A DNA stretch of 30,880 nt from Myxococcales bacterium (GCA_022572485.1 JACZVU010000011.1:1-30880); one strand, 5' to 3'; shown: positions 1 through 8,731, counted from the stretch's first letter. Notes: generated by a model from the sequence alone, not told the origin. Made by a program: numbers and translations.

Positions 1-754
1 CATGGACGCGAACCTGATGACTGGGATTGCCGGTAAAGGGTTTGACGACCCGCCCGACGACGCCGGTCGTGCGCCACCCCTCAGTCAGTACGCGTTCGAT
101 CCGAACGGATGTGAGCACCCGAGCGCCTCCGCGAAGGGCTGCGGGAATGTAACTGATGTCCATCGATTGCTTGGCTCGGCTGCGACATCCCGTAAAACAC
201 TCTCCGCTGCCTCGGCATCCACGAACATTGCGAGAAATCGGCTCGCAGTCGTATCCAAGCGCGTCGCAGCCGTCGCGAAACAGCAAGTTCCGACGTCCGA
301 GTACGTTTTCGGGTGTTACCGCAATGCCCAGGAATTTTGCGACCGCCTCGTAGTGGGGGTCCAGATCGGCGCGCGTGGTGCATTCGAGTTCGAAATCGGT
401 GCACCAGCGGTCAAGAATGAATGCGGGCGCACGATTGCAGATCGCCGAATTCACCAGGGAACCACCGCCGAGTGCGATCGCCTGCATGGTGGGCATGATG
501 GTGCCGCTCGTCGTGCGCAGGCCACCCTCTCGCATGGTGCGCGCCATGGAGAGCCCGCCATCAAGTTCGTACTCAGCCGGCACGAAGGGCGGCCCCTCCT
601 CGACCAACACGACACTCTTGCCGGCGTCGGTGAGCTCTTTGGCGACCACCGCACCCGTCGGGCCCGAGCCCACCACGACCACATCGGTCTCCAGTGTGAG
701 ATCCCGGTCGTACTGGGCGAAGACGCGAATCTCTCCCGGCTCCACTGAACTCAA
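1..754 (-). CDS. GMC-family FAD-dependent oxidoreductase, N-terminal half (partial)
   Basis: About 251 codons are visible; the gene runs off the left edge, so the C-terminal catalytic His/Asn region is absent. The N-terminus reads DVVVVGSGPTGAVVAKEL, a Rossmann FAD-binding GxGxxG motif, followed by an acidic VLVEEG turn. Further on come LGGGSLVNSA and a cysteine-rich GCRGSGECFTGC segment, both typical of bacterial GMC oxidoreductases of the cholesterol/long-chain-alcohol oxidase type. The family oxidises alcohols with FAD; the substrate cannot be told here. The start is either TTG at 754, whose TTGA overlaps the stop of the upstream gene, or GTG at 745. The tight overlap implies translational coupling with that small membrane protein. 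Family assignment is firm; the exact start is not. Confidence 0.88.
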   Translation of the reverse strand, partial: MSSVEPGEIRVFAQYDRDLTLETDVVVVGSGPTGAVVAKELTDAGKSVVLVEEGPPFVPAEYELDGGLSMARTMREGGLRTTSGTIMPTMQAIALGGGSLVNSAICNRAPAFILDRWCTDFELECTTRADLDPHYEAVAKFLGIAVTPENVLGRRNLLFRDGCDALGYDCEPISRNVRGCRGSGECFTGCRSRAKQSMDISYIPAALRGGARVLTSVRIERVLTEGWRTTGVVGRVVKPFTGNPSHQVRVH

Positions 755-1395
755 GATCGCGGCTCGGCGAAGCTCGGGTGGAGCGGCTCGTTCTGCGAGA
801 GGGGAATCCCCGCACTCGGCGCCGTCAAGTCCGCAGCGGTCTTGCCAATGGACTCCGGCCGCTCGCCGATTCGCGGATAGAGGAGATCGGCCTCGCAAAT
901 TGGAGACTCGATCGCCAGCGGGGCAAGACCGAGCCCTCGAAGCACAGGCGGGTGCGCGAAATATCCCATGGTCAACACGGCGCGCAGACTTGTGAACACG
1001 ACGCGGCGGAAAAAGAGCGTGCTCTCCGCCCAACCGTCGAGTGCGGCCACCCGATGCTCGACGTCCTGGGATGAAAAACGGCGCATCCCGCCCCGCCCGG
1101 GTGTGGGGAACAACAACGTCCCGTGTTCGACGAGGAAGAAGAGCAGGTGCAGCAGGACTCGGGTCTGCAGGCGCGAAGCCGCCATCAAGCGCTCGAGGTA
1201 ACCGGGGAGATCTGCGTCGAGACCGGAACTCGGAATCGGGCCGCCGGCCGGGTACATCGCCTCGCCCGCGCTCGAGATCAACGCCACCTCTCCACGCCCC
1301 AGTCCGCGGTACTGGCGGTGGGGGTCCGGATAGCCAAACGCCACCCGCGACACCACGTAATACAAAGCGAGCACCCAAAGAACCGCTGTAATCAT
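751..1395 (-). CDS. Membrane-anchored helical protein paired with the GMC oxidoreductase
   Basis: A protein of about 214 residues if it starts at ATG 1395. It opens with a hydrophobic helix (MITAVLWVLALYYVVSR), which should anchor it in the inner membrane. A mostly helical region follows, with segments such as MAASRLQTRVLLHLLFF and RVAALDGWAEST. This layout recalls the helical domain fused or paired with GMC oxidoreductases in long-chain alcohol oxidases and the gluconate-dehydrogenase subunit-3 style partners; that comparison is from memory and only moderately secure. It lies directly upstream of the GMC gene and overlaps it by 1-4 bases, so the two probably form one complex. An alternative start at ATG 1449 has a GAGG about 12 bases upstream and would add 18 residues; ATG 1395 has no clear ribosome site. 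Confidence 0.6.
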   Translation of the reverse strand: MITAVLWVLALYYVVSRVAFGYPDPHRQYRGLGRGEVALISSAGEAMYPAGGPIPSSGLDADLPGYLERLMAASRLQTRVLLHLLFFLVEHGTLLFPTPGRGGMRRFSSQDVEHRVAALDGWAESTLFFRRVVFTSLRAVLTMGYFAHPPVLRGLGLAPLAIESPICEADLLYPRIGERPESIGKTAADLTAPSAGIPLSQNEPLHPSFAEPRS

Positions 1396-1629
1396 GGATC
1401 GGCAATATAACGGCAACCCGGATCCAACCCACGCGCTCCAGAACCCCATTGCCGCCGCGCACCTCAGGTTGGGCGCCCAGAGCCACGGGCCGAAGCGGGC
1501 CGAAATTCGCCCCGGCACCCCGCTGGCAGGCAGCCGAGCAGCGGGAATGCGCAAGATCGCGCGCAGAACAGCCTCGGTCGGGGGTTTTCAGCGCTCAAGC
1601 CCCGGGTTTCGAAGCCCGATCTGAACCCC
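1396..1629. other. Divergent intergenic region
   Basis: This 234-bp stretch separates the minus-strand GMC pair from the plus-strand GT-C gene, so promoters for both must lie here. A TATATT hexamer sits on the minus strand just upstream of ATG 1395, but no convincing -35 partner is placed at 16-18 bases. A short inverted repeat, GGGTTTCGAAGCCC, lies near 1606-1619 just before the GT-C start. I see no gene or RNA in it. Confidence 0.4.
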
Positions 1630-3351
1630 ATGGAATCGGAGGGGAAGAAGCTGCGGCGCGGGGTTGGCCTCTGGGCGCTAGGGCTCGCTGTGGCGGCTTT
1701 CGCCGCGCTGCGCATCGCTGCGGTGTACAACGTGGCGGGCAATTGGGACGAATTCGGGTTGTTCGAAAACGCCTCGATCACCTACCAGACGGGGGTCCTG
1801 AACAGCGGCGGCCGACCCGGACTCGCACAGCTCGTCGTGCTCCCGCTCGTAGCCGGCTGCGACGACGAAATCGAAGTCCTCCAGCGGGCGCGACTCTTCT
1901 GGATTTTCATCACGCTCGCATTCCTCATCGGAGTGGGTGTTCTCGCCGGGCAGCTGCAGCCCGAACGAGATCGCCGCGTGGCGGACGGCCTGCTCGCGAT
2001 CGGTCTGCTGGCGTTGGTTCCAGCTTTCCTCGAGTGGTCCATTCAAGTCCGAACGGACCAGATCGCACTTGCGGGAGGCATCTGGGGTGGCGTCGCGCTG
2101 CTGGCTTCGACTCGCCGACCGGGCCTCGCCCTCGCGGCAGGGGTGCTGTTTGGCATCGGCTTCCTTTCCTCGCAGAAACTGCTCTATGTAGCGGCACTCG
2201 TCGGGTTGCTCGCGCTGGCCCAGATCGATTTCGCAAGGCGAATGCGGTTTCGGCGCGAAGCGCTTCGCGCGAGCCTCTGCGCGCTCGGCTTTGCAGCCTG
2301 CCTTCTCGCAGCCTACCAGACGGCCACGCGAGAGATCGTGATCGCGCCGGATCACACGATCTTCTCGACGAGCGTCGTGCGCAACGGATTGTCTTCGTTC
2401 GATTTCTACCGCAAGACCATCGGTTGGTCCCAATACCGCGCAATGCTCCCTACGCTGGTTCCGCATTTCGTTCTGCTCGTAGCCCTCGCTGCCGCCACGC
2501 TTGTCGCGTTGCGCCGACGAGAGCCACTGCAACCCGCGCTGACGCTCGCCTGGCTGATCCTGATGCTCGGCGTCGCGGTGGGATCGTTCCACGCAGCAGC
2601 CTTCTCTTACTTCTGGATGACGTTGGGTCTCTTCCCCGCCCTCGCCTTCGCGGTGGCGCGTCAACCGATCTGCGATCTCTTGCCGGAGGTCGGACAGGCC
2701 CGGCATCTGGCCATCGCAGGATTCTGGTTGGCGCTGGCGGGCCCGGGCGCACTCGAAATGGTCGTGATGCTGGACGACACCCAGAAGGTTCAGCGCGATA
2801 GTTTCGACTTCATTAACCGCAATTTTCAAGTCAGCGATGCCGGCTTCCAGCCGGAAAGCGCCCTCTTCTGCCGCGGATACGGGCAGCCACTCCAGCACTA
2901 CTTCTCCGCCGACATCTACCGAAGATTTGGAACACCGGGTTCCGAGTCGAATCGCGCGCGCCTGATCCAGCAGTTTCGAGACGAGCCGATCGTCTTCATC
3001 GTCGAATCCTTTCGTCTCAACCAGTTTCCCATCGAGATCCGGCGCTTCTGGAGCGACAACTATCAACCCTATCGCGCAGCAGTCTTTGTGGCGGGGAGGC
3101 GACTCGAAGGGCGCAGCGGGTCTCGCAGCGTATTCGAACTCGTCGCGCCGGGAGAGTATCGATGGTACCCGATCAGCGGCCCCCAACCGATCACGCTGGA
3201 CGGCCATACCCTCGGCGCGGGAGAAATCATGCACCTCACGTCGGGCGAGCATGTGGCCGACTTCCCGGAAGATGTGCCGGGTGGAATCCTGGTGTTGGCG
3301 CTGGAACAACCGCCGGGGCTCGCTCCCCTGTCTTTCTACAAGACCTACTGA
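1630..3351 (+). CDS. GT-C-fold polytopic membrane glycosyltransferase
   Basis: The 573-residue protein has a short basic N-terminus, one transmembrane helix, and then GNWDEFGLFENA. An acidic NWDE motif in the first periplasmic loop is the usual catalytic landmark of GT-C (GT39/ArnT-like) enzymes, which use polyprenyl-phosphate sugars as donors on the periplasmic side. About ten further hydrophobic segments extend to roughly residue 385. They are followed by a soluble C-terminal region of about 190 residues with no recognisable motif. The start is ATG 1630; there is no strong Shine-Dalgarno sequence, but no better in-frame start precedes the NWDE loop. The stop is one base before the GT4 gene, so the two are co-transcribed. 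GT-C assignment rests on topology and the loop motif; the sugar is unknown. Confidence 0.7.
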   Translation: MESEGKKLRRGVGLWALGLAVAAFAALRIAAVYNVAGNWDEFGLFENASITYQTGVLNSGGRPGLAQLVVLPLVAGCDDEIEVLQRARLFWIFITLAFLIGVGVLAGQLQPERDRRVADGLLAIGLLALVPAFLEWSIQVRTDQIALAGGIWGGVALLASTRRPGLALAAGVLFGIGFLSSQKLLYVAALVGLLALAQIDFARRMRFRREALRASLCALGFAACLLAAYQTATREIVIAPDHTIFSTSVVRNGLSSFDFYRKTIGWSQYRAMLPTLVPHFVLLVALAAATLVALRRREPLQPALTLAWLILMLGVAVGSFHAAAFSYFWMTLGLFPALAFAVARQPICDLLPEVGQARHLAIAGFWLALAGPGALEMVVMLDDTQKVQRDSFDFINRNFQVSDAGFQPESALFCRGYGQPLQHYFSADIYRRFGTPGSESNRARLIQQFRDEPIVFIVESFRLNQFPIEIRRFWSDNYQPYRAAVFVAGRRLEGRSGSRSVFELVAPGEYRWYPISGPQPITLDGHTLGAGEIMHLTSGEHVADFPEDVPGGILVLALEQPPGLAPLSFYKTY

Positions 3352-3352
3352 A

Positions 3353-4540
3353 ATGCGAATCGCCATCCTCACGAACCTGCCGGCACCCTACCGCACGCCT
3401 GTCTTCGAGCGCATCGCTGCGGCGCCTGGGGTCGAAGCGCGCGTCTTTTTCGACTCCGCATCTGAAGCTTCGGTCGTGGACCGCCAGCCCGGCTACCCGC
3501 ACGAATTTCTGCAACCGGCCTTCAGCCTGCGGCATCGAAACTACCAGGACGAAGAAGATTGGGCGGAGCAGGTCTCGATGGGTTTTGCGCTCGGCTACCT
3601 CTCGCGGCTGGCGTCGTTTCGGCCCGACGTCATCGTGTCCGGAGAGTTCGGCTGGCGCACGTTGAACGCGACCCTCTACGCGCGCGCGGCGGCAATCCCG
3701 CTTCTCGTCTGGTGGGAAGGAACCCGCTTCACCGAACGACGATTGGGCGCGATCCGGCACTGCGCGCGGCGGGGGCTCGCGAGAACGTCAGCGGGACTGC
3801 TGGGTTTCGGCAGGGGGAGCGTCGATTATCTGCGCGGCATCGCCGACGAACGGACACCCATCCACTTCGTCCCACAGACCGTCGGCAATGAACCGATCGC
3901 CGAAGCGACGGACCGATGGCGCGCGCAACGCGAACGCGTGCGCGAGCAGCTCGGAGCGCGCGGCGTCACACTGCTCTGCCTGAGTCGCTTGACTCGCCCC
4001 AAGGGAATTCCGCAATACCTAAGCGCGCTGCGCCGACTCGCGGACACCGTTCCAGAGGGCGCCTTCACGGCGCTGTTTGCGGGCGAGGGCCCCGAGGCCG
4101 AAACGATCGAGCAGGCCGCAAAGGATTTCCCGCGCGCGATTCGAAAGCTGGGGATGGTCTCGCCGGGCGAGATCCCCCGGCTCTTCGCCGCGAGCGATGT
4201 GCTCGTATTTCCGACGCTCCACGACTGCTGGGGGATGGTGGTCAACGAAGCCCTGGCAGCCGGAATCCCCGTGTTGGGCTCGCGATACGCGGGCGCGGCG
4301 GAAGAATTGCTTTGTGGCAACGACATCGGGAGGTTGATCGACCCCCTCGTTCCCGACTCACTCGATGAGGCGCTCATGGCCGCGGTTCGCGACGCGCAGT
4401 GGGCGGGCACCCCGCCCGCCCGCTTGCGAGCGGCGCTCGAGGGTTACAGCTGCGAAGATGCCGCCAACGCGATCCTGCAGGCCGTGCGAAGCGCTCTCGC
4501 CTGCCGCCAAGAACGCGGGCTTCCGCGACATCACCTATGA
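3353..4540 (+). CDS. GT4-family glycosyltransferase
   Basis: The 395-residue cytoplasmic glycosyltransferase has a GT-B fold. It starts with MRIAILTNLPAPYRTPVFE, the glycine-free N-terminal loop common in GT4 enzymes. The C-terminal donor-binding domain carries LCLSRLTRPKG, FAGEGPE, and VFPTLHDCWGMVVNEALAAG. In that last block the second glutamate of the EX7E motif is kept (VNEAL) while the first is replaced by an HDCWG sequence, a variant I recall from some bacterial GT4 enzymes. GT4 enzymes transfer a sugar from a nucleotide donor with retention of configuration. The ATG at 3353 comes one base after the GT-C stop, which fixes the start and indicates a two-gene operon. Donor and acceptor are not deducible. 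The gene ends in the repeat-bearing convergent gap. Confidence 0.87.
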   Translation: MRIAILTNLPAPYRTPVFERIAAAPGVEARVFFDSASEASVVDRQPGYPHEFLQPAFSLRHRNYQDEEDWAEQVSMGFALGYLSRLASFRPDVIVSGEFGWRTLNATLYARAAAIPLLVWWEGTRFTERRLGAIRHCARRGLARTSAGLLGFGRGSVDYLRGIADERTPIHFVPQTVGNEPIAEATDRWRAQRERVREQLGARGVTLLCLSRLTRPKGIPQYLSALRRLADTVPEGAFTALFAGEGPEAETIEQAAKDFPRAIRKLGMVSPGEIPRLFAASDVLVFPTLHDCWGMVVNEALAAGIPVLGSRYAGAAEELLCGNDIGRLIDPLVPDSLDEALMAAVRDAQWAGTPPARLRAALEGYSCEDAANAILQAVRSALACRQERGLPRHHL

Positions 4541-4628
4541 ATCCATCAACGCGCTCTATCCACGCAGCACGAGCGTCCAGTCTTTCACAACCTTCAAGTG
4601 GCTCGCGACGAAAGCCGCAAAACCCACC

Positions 4629-4748
4629 CTGGCGACCTTCCAGAGCTCCTCCTGGTGAGGTTCCAGGGCTTCGCCAGGTGATGTTCCAGGGCCCCGGTCA
4701 AGTGAGGTTCCAAGGCTTCGCCAAGTGATGTTCCAGGGCCCCGTCACC
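4629..4748. repeat. Degenerate ~23-bp tandem repeats in a convergent gap
   Basis: Two copies of a 47-bp unit start at 4655 and 4702 and differ at only a few positions. Each 47-mer is itself two related 23-24-bp units of the form GTGAKGTTCCARGG followed by CTTCGCCA or CCCCGGTCA. A more diverged fifth unit precedes them from about 4629 (CTGGCGACCTTCCAG). Many units contain CCTGG...CCAGG inverted pairs that could form short hairpins. The 47-bp period is not a multiple of three, so the array is not coding. It sits between two convergent gene ends and might help end transcription; that role is inference. Confidence 0.8.
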
Positions 4749-4757
4749 TGGCAGGAT

Positions 4758-5678
4758 TCATCGGCCCGTCGAAAACTCGCCTCCGTACTCTTCGTAGGAT
4801 CGCCCCATCAACGACCACAGGTGGCCAGCCTGGGTACACATCCGCAGAACGACGCGTGCCAGAGGTCGCCTCCTCCCCCCCAATGCGGCAAAAGGAGCAA
4901 GCGCCGCGAAGCCGCAGAGCAAGACCACCGCGCAGAGGGCGCGTTTGGCAGAATCAGCGGGCACATTCGATCGCGCAAACCGGGTATAGACGCAGCCACC
5001 CCGAAATGCGCGTTGAGCAAGATGCCCGAAGCGGCGGCGCTCCGGCGGCACGAACTCCGAAACGCGCGCCTCATCGCACCAGAGAAAACGCGCGCCGGCG
5101 GCCAGCATGCGGCCAAAGAGCTCAGAGTCGCTTCCACCCGTGCGTCCGAAAGCGGGATCGAAACGGAAATTTCCGAAGAGCCGTCGGCGTACAATCGCGT
5201 TTCCGGTGCGTAGGTCCACCCAACCGAGCACGCTCCCGGTCGGATGTCGGCGCATCGCGAAGAAGGTATCGATGTCGATCCACCCGCGTTCGGGCGCTTC
5301 GAACTGAGGCAGGACGGGACCAAACGCACCATCGCAGGGCTCGTGTTCGACCAGCTTCAGATACTCGGAAATCCAGTTTTCGTCTGCGACTTCGTCGTCA
5401 TCGATGAACAGGATCCACTCGCCAGAGGCTTCTGACAGCGCCCGATTGCGAGCGAGGGCGATATTCCGACGCGGCTCGACGCAGTAGTGAATCGGTTCGA
5501 GCAAGCCCGATCGCGCTTGCGCGATCGATGCTGCACTCGCATCGCGATCGTTGTCGACGACGATGACCTCGATCCGGATACCCGTCGGAAGTTTCAAGCG
5601 CTCGAGGCTATCGAACAGTCGAGCCAAGCCAAGCGGCCGATGGTAGGTAGCGATGCAGATGGAGACGTCAACGCTCAT
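4758..5678 (-). CDS. GT2-family glycosyltransferase (ATYHRP subfamily)
   Basis: The 306-residue protein has a GT-A fold. VSICIATYHRPLGLARL at residues 5-21 is the nucleotide-binding strand and loop. VIVVDND lies near 38-44 and the metal-binding FIDDDE at 91-96. The C-terminus has a hydrophobic stretch (ALCAVVLLCGFAALAPFAAL) that probably associates with the membrane. It closely resembles the two GT2 genes at 18741-20700, so the locus holds three members of one subfamily. The start is ATG 5678, one base after the TGA of the upstream sugar-phosphate transferase (5680-5682). Longer in-frame extensions upstream overlap that gene and are rejected. It probably adds an early sugar to the lipid-linked primer made by its partner; donor and linkage are unknown. 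Confidence 0.88.
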   Translation of the reverse strand: MSVDVSICIATYHRPLGLARLFDSLERLKLPTGIRIEVIVVDNDRDASAASIAQARSGLLEPIHYCVEPRRNIALARNRALSEASGEWILFIDDDEVADENWISEYLKLVEHEPCDGAFGPVLPQFEAPERGWIDIDTFFAMRRHPTGSVLGWVDLRTGNAIVRRRLFGNFRFDPAFGRTGGSDSELFGRMLAAGARFLWCDEARVSEFVPPERRRFGHLAQRAFRGGCVYTRFARSNVPADSAKRALCAVVLLCGFAALAPFAALGGRRRPLARVVLRMCTQAGHLWSLMGRSYEEYGGEFSTGR

Positions 5679-5679
5679 T

Positions 5680-7065
5680 TCAGAACGCGCCACGCCGGAA
5701 AAGCACCGCGCCAATCGTGCGCACCATGATCGAAAGATCCTGTCCCAGCGATCGATTGCGGATGTAGTAGAAATCGTATTGAAGGTTCTCGTGCATCGGG
5801 AGATCCTTGCGACCGAGAATCTGCCACAGCCCCGTGACTCCCGGCTTGACGGACAACCGTCGCCGCTGCCACTCGTCATAGCTGTCGACGATGAACGGCA
5901 TCTCGGGCCGTGGGCCGACCAATGACATCTCTCCCTTGAGCACGTTGAAGAGCTGCGGAAGTTCGTCGAGGCTCGTGATTCTCAAGAAGCGCCCGAAGGG
6001 CGTAATCCGCGCATCGGCCCCCTCCTTTGGCGCGACCGCATAGTGCTCGACATCGGCGTACATGGTTCGAAATTTATGAATCTGGAAAATCTTGTCGTCG
6101 CGACCGACGCGCTCCTGCCGGAAGACCGCCGGCCCCGGGCTCTCGCGAACGATTCTCCACGCGCACCACAACATCACCGGGCCGAGCAGCATCAAGCCGA
6201 TGCTGGCACCGACGATGTCGACCATGCGCTTGATGGGCTCGTAGAACGGGTGGGCCCGTTGGCGGCCAAGGCGGACGAGCGGAAGATCGTCGATGAAATC
6301 GATGGGAGTGCCCGCTGTGAGCACCTCGAACAGGTTGGTCACAACGCGAAAGGTCATACCCAAATCTTCGCAATCGAGCACGATCGAAAGCATCCGGGTG
6401 TGACTCAGAGACGGCATTGCGACGAATACCTCTTTCACACCTTGCGCGATCGCGATTTCGCGAAGATCGTCAATATGTCCGAGCACCGGACGGTTGGCAA
6501 CGTCCTTCCGCTCTTCTTCATCCGAATCATCGACGAAACCAACCACCTGATAACCGATCTCGGGGTGATCCTGGAGCTTTTGGAGCAGACGAATCGCCGA
6601 GACTCCGGTGCCAGCGATCAGCACCGGCATATCGTGTTCCCCGGAACGGCGCATTCGATCTTCGAGCTTGTGAAATGCGATCCGACTCACGCCCTGCAAG
6701 ACGAAGTTGAAACCGACACAGGCCGCCACCACGAAGCGGCCGAAATAGAGCTCTCTGAAGAAGAAGCCGATCGACGCGACCACCAGCAGCCCCAATGCCG
6801 TTCCCCGGAACAGGGCCTGAAATTCCTCCACCAATGTGGTCATACGGGTGCTGCGGTAGATGCCAAAGGCCCAACAGGAAATCATCCACGGACCGACGAT
6901 CAGCGGAAGCGCGCGGAAGTAGACATCGAAGGAATTAATTTCGGTGCCGAGCGTGTCGTTCAACACAAAGCGCAGCCAGTAGGCGCCGACCCAACCGACA
7001 GACACGAGGATGGTGTCAGCGAGGATATGAATGCGACGGACCGCGCTGAGGTCGGCTCTCACCAT
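5680..7065 (-). CDS. Undecaprenyl-phosphate sugar-1-phosphate transferase (WbaP/EpsE-type polyprenyl glycosylphosphotransferase)
   Basis: The 461-residue inner-membrane enzyme starts polysaccharide assembly by moving a sugar-1-phosphate from a nucleotide sugar to undecaprenyl phosphate. The N-terminal half has four or five hydrophobic helices (residues 10-130). A Rossmann-like domain (VLIAGTGVSAIRLL at 148-161, GFVDDSDEEE near 176-185) follows. The C-terminal catalytic domain starts with a membrane re-entrant helix after KRMVDIVGAS (279-288). It carries QERVGR (317-322), KFRTMY (331-336), DELPQL (367-372) and GPRPE (384-388), the hallmarks of this family. All signature blocks are intact and the length is normal. 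It is the first gene after a 264-bp gap and is coupled to the downstream GT2. Substrate (galactose, glucose or other) cannot be read from sequence. Confidence 0.95.
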   Translation of the reverse strand: MVRADLSAVRRIHILADTILVSVGWVGAYWLRFVLNDTLGTEINSFDVYFRALPLIVGPWMISCWAFGIYRSTRMTTLVEEFQALFRGTALGLLVVASIGFFFRELYFGRFVVAACVGFNFVLQGVSRIAFHKLEDRMRRSGEHDMPVLIAGTGVSAIRLLQKLQDHPEIGYQVVGFVDDSDEEERKDVANRPVLGHIDDLREIAIAQGVKEVFVAMPSLSHTRMLSIVLDCEDLGMTFRVVTNLFEVLTAGTPIDFIDDLPLVRLGRQRAHPFYEPIKRMVDIVGASIGLMLLGPVMLWCAWRIVRESPGPAVFRQERVGRDDKIFQIHKFRTMYADVEHYAVAPKEGADARITPFGRFLRITSLDELPQLFNVLKGEMSLVGPRPEMPFIVDSYDEWQRRRLSVKPGVTGLWQILGRKDLPMHENLQYDFYYIRNRSLGQDLSIMVRTIGAVLFRRGAF

Positions 7066-7329
7066 CGCTGAATTCGGCTATCGAGGCGAACAGCGGGAAA
7101 ACGATGAATAGAACGGGAAACCCTCACCTTTCGCAAAATCGGTCAGTGCGGGGCTCCCCTTGAGGCGCGGATGCCACCCAATGGCGGGAAGCTGGCCGGA
7201 AGGCCGGCGGCTGGTGTCGATTGCGAACCCAGCGCTTTACGGAAATCTCGCGCTGGAGTAGATATCAAAAATTAATCAGCTAGTTATCGATCGATTTGCA
7301 CATTGGCAAGGCTCCGGAACCGGCCGCGT
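7066..7329. other. Intergenic gap with AT-rich patch and small hairpin
   Basis: This 264-bp region lies between two minus-strand genes. An AT-rich patch at about 7255-7305 (containing AAAAATTAATCAGCTAGTTA) contrasts with the GC-rich surroundings and is the likeliest place for the promoter of the sugar-phosphate transferase. I could not find a good consensus -35/-10 pair. A 5-bp hairpin with tetraloop lies at 7195-7208 (GCCGG AAGG CCGGC) without a T-run, so terminator function is doubtful. Confidence 0.35.
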
Positions 7330-8388
7330 TCAGCCCTGCGGCCCGACGCATCCAGACCGCCCGCGAACCGCGCGCTTCGCGGCGTGTCCGACCAATCGAA
7401 CCCGATTTTTCAAACCGACACAGCGAGCCAGCGGGGAGCTGATGAATCGGGCCACCGCCGGGCGACCAGCCGCTAGATTCCGGTAGGCGGCCGCGAGCCA
7501 GAACCGCCCTAGCAGCTGCTCGAAGCCAGGCCGCGGATAGAGCCCGTGCGCCTCGTTCGAGTGGAGAAGTTTTTTCAACCAGCTCTCCGTATCCGATAGA
7601 GGCAGAATTTCGCCAGCGAGTTCACCAGTGAACACCAATCGATGTATTAACAATTCTTTTTCGGTTGGAGTAAGACCCAACCGGCTCAAGAGTTCCCGGC
7701 GGATCCGCTTCACGGTCGCCTCCTGCACGTCGTGGTTCTGTCGACTGACACTTTTGGCGTGGATTCGATAGCGCAGCAGAACCGAACCGAGGTTCGCGAG
7801 CGGAAAGGCCTCACTGGCTCGACTCCACAACTCGTAATCCTCGGCATGCGGATACGCTTCATCGAATTGGAGGCGATGACGAGCGAACGCGTCACGCCGC
7901 ATGCACACGGTGGGATGGGCGATCGCGGCGCCGAACAGCAGCCGACAGCGAATCTCCTCGGAGCTCTCGGGATAACCCCATATCTCACCCTCTCGATCAC
8001 CCATCGTGACCACCCACGTCCCGCAGGCTCCAATATCGGGATTCGCTTCCATGAAGGCGACCTGCCGCTCCAGTCGCTCTGGAAGGCTGATGTCGTCGGC
8101 GTCCATCCGGGCAATGTATTTTCCTCGGGCCAGCTCCAGGCCGCGGTTTAACGTTCGTATCAGCTCGATCTGTCCTTCGTTGCGGACGAGGCGAATTCGG
8201 GAATCACCATATTCTTCGACGATCTCCACACCCCTGTCGGTGGAGCCGTCATCGATGATCAAAAATTCGAAGTCTCGAAAAGTCTGTCCGAGAATACTCT
8301 CGACTGCATCTGCGACGAATGCTTCACAGTTGTAGATGGGCATCAGCACGGTGACCAAAGGCGACGATGCTTCACCACCCGTGCTCAC
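7330..8388 (-). CDS. GT2-family glycosyltransferase (LMPIY subfamily)
   Basis: The 352-residue protein carries VTVLMPIYNCEAFV (residues 12-25), LIIDDGSTD (43-51), and IARMDADDISLPERL (92-106), where DADD is the metal-binding motif. Its layout is close to the GT2 at 20912-21880. The last 100 residues are helical and basic and may touch the membrane. The start is GTG 8388, whose GTGA overlaps the stop codon (8385-8387) of the truncated GT11 gene. This coupling indicates that the GT2 and the lost GT11 once belonged to one operon. The upstream IS remnant now separates the GT2 from the rest of the cluster, so its expression may rely on read-through. Sugar specificity is unknown. Confidence 0.88.
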   Translation of the reverse strand: MSTGGEASSPLVTVLMPIYNCEAFVADAVESILGQTFRDFEFLIIDDGSTDRGVEIVEEYGDSRIRLVRNEGQIELIRTLNRGLELARGKYIARMDADDISLPERLERQVAFMEANPDIGACGTWVVTMGDREGEIWGYPESSEEIRCRLLFGAAIAHPTVCMRRDAFARHRLQFDEAYPHAEDYELWSRASEAFPLANLGSVLLRYRIHAKSVSRQNHDVQEATVKRIRRELLSRLGLTPTEKELLIHRLVFTGELAGEILPLSDTESWLKKLLHSNEAHGLYPRPGFEQLLGRFWLAAAYRNLAAGRPAVARFISSPLARCVGLKNRVRLVGHAAKRAVRGRSGCVGPQG

Positions 8389-8673
8389 AATTTCACCCCG
8401 CTCGTGGGAAGCAGATCCGATGTATCCAGTGACTCATCTGCAAACCACTGCTTCGGAGCGACGACGATCTTGTCCGGGTTGGGATTGAGCCACGCTCCCC
8501 ACCAGCTGAACGTACTGTTCGCGATGATGCGATGAGCACACCAACTCATCAATCGGAGATCCTCAGAGCCAGCATTGGGCCCGCTTTGATCCGCCAATCG
8601 GGCAGGTTCGCTAAACCCAAGATTCTCACGAACCCATTCGGGTTTGTCACTAAACCGGTAGAAGGTTGGATTC
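8385..8673 (-). pseudogene. 3' stump of a GT11 fucosyltransferase-like gene, beheaded by an IS3-family remnant
   Basis: About 95 codons remain. They read TFYRFSDKPEWVRENLGF, LRLMSWCAHRIIANSTFSWW, and GAWLNPNPDKIVVAPKQWF. These are the C-terminal blocks of GT11 alpha-1,2-fucosyltransferases (FutC/WbsJ type), which use GDP-L-fucose. The FSD..W and SxFSWWxAWLN motifs are diagnostic. The N-terminal two thirds, including the family's arginine-containing HxRRxD donor site, is missing, and no trace of it lies on the far side of the IS remnant (9243-9306). By chance the stump is in frame with transposase sequence upstream, giving an open frame to 9071 that looks like one protein but is a chimera. The product should be inactive. 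The stop overlaps the GTG start of the downstream GT2. Confidence 0.85.
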
Positions 8674-8731
8674 GACTGGCAAGCCCAAGAAACCAGTACC
8701 AACCGTTGGGTTAGGGATCGGGACCTGACCA

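Noticed and set aside
1606..1619. GGGTTTCGAAGCCC as a tRNA T-arm
   Set aside because: Loop size is wrong and no anticodon, D-arm or acceptor stem surrounds it.
1678..3372. 564-codon open frame antisense to the GT-C gene
   Set aside because: It is the GC-rich mirror of a gene with clear membrane topology; its product is a run of charged residues without motifs.
4629..4748. CRISPR-like array
   Set aside because: The units are contiguous and degenerate, with no unique spacers of constant length and no cas genes nearby.
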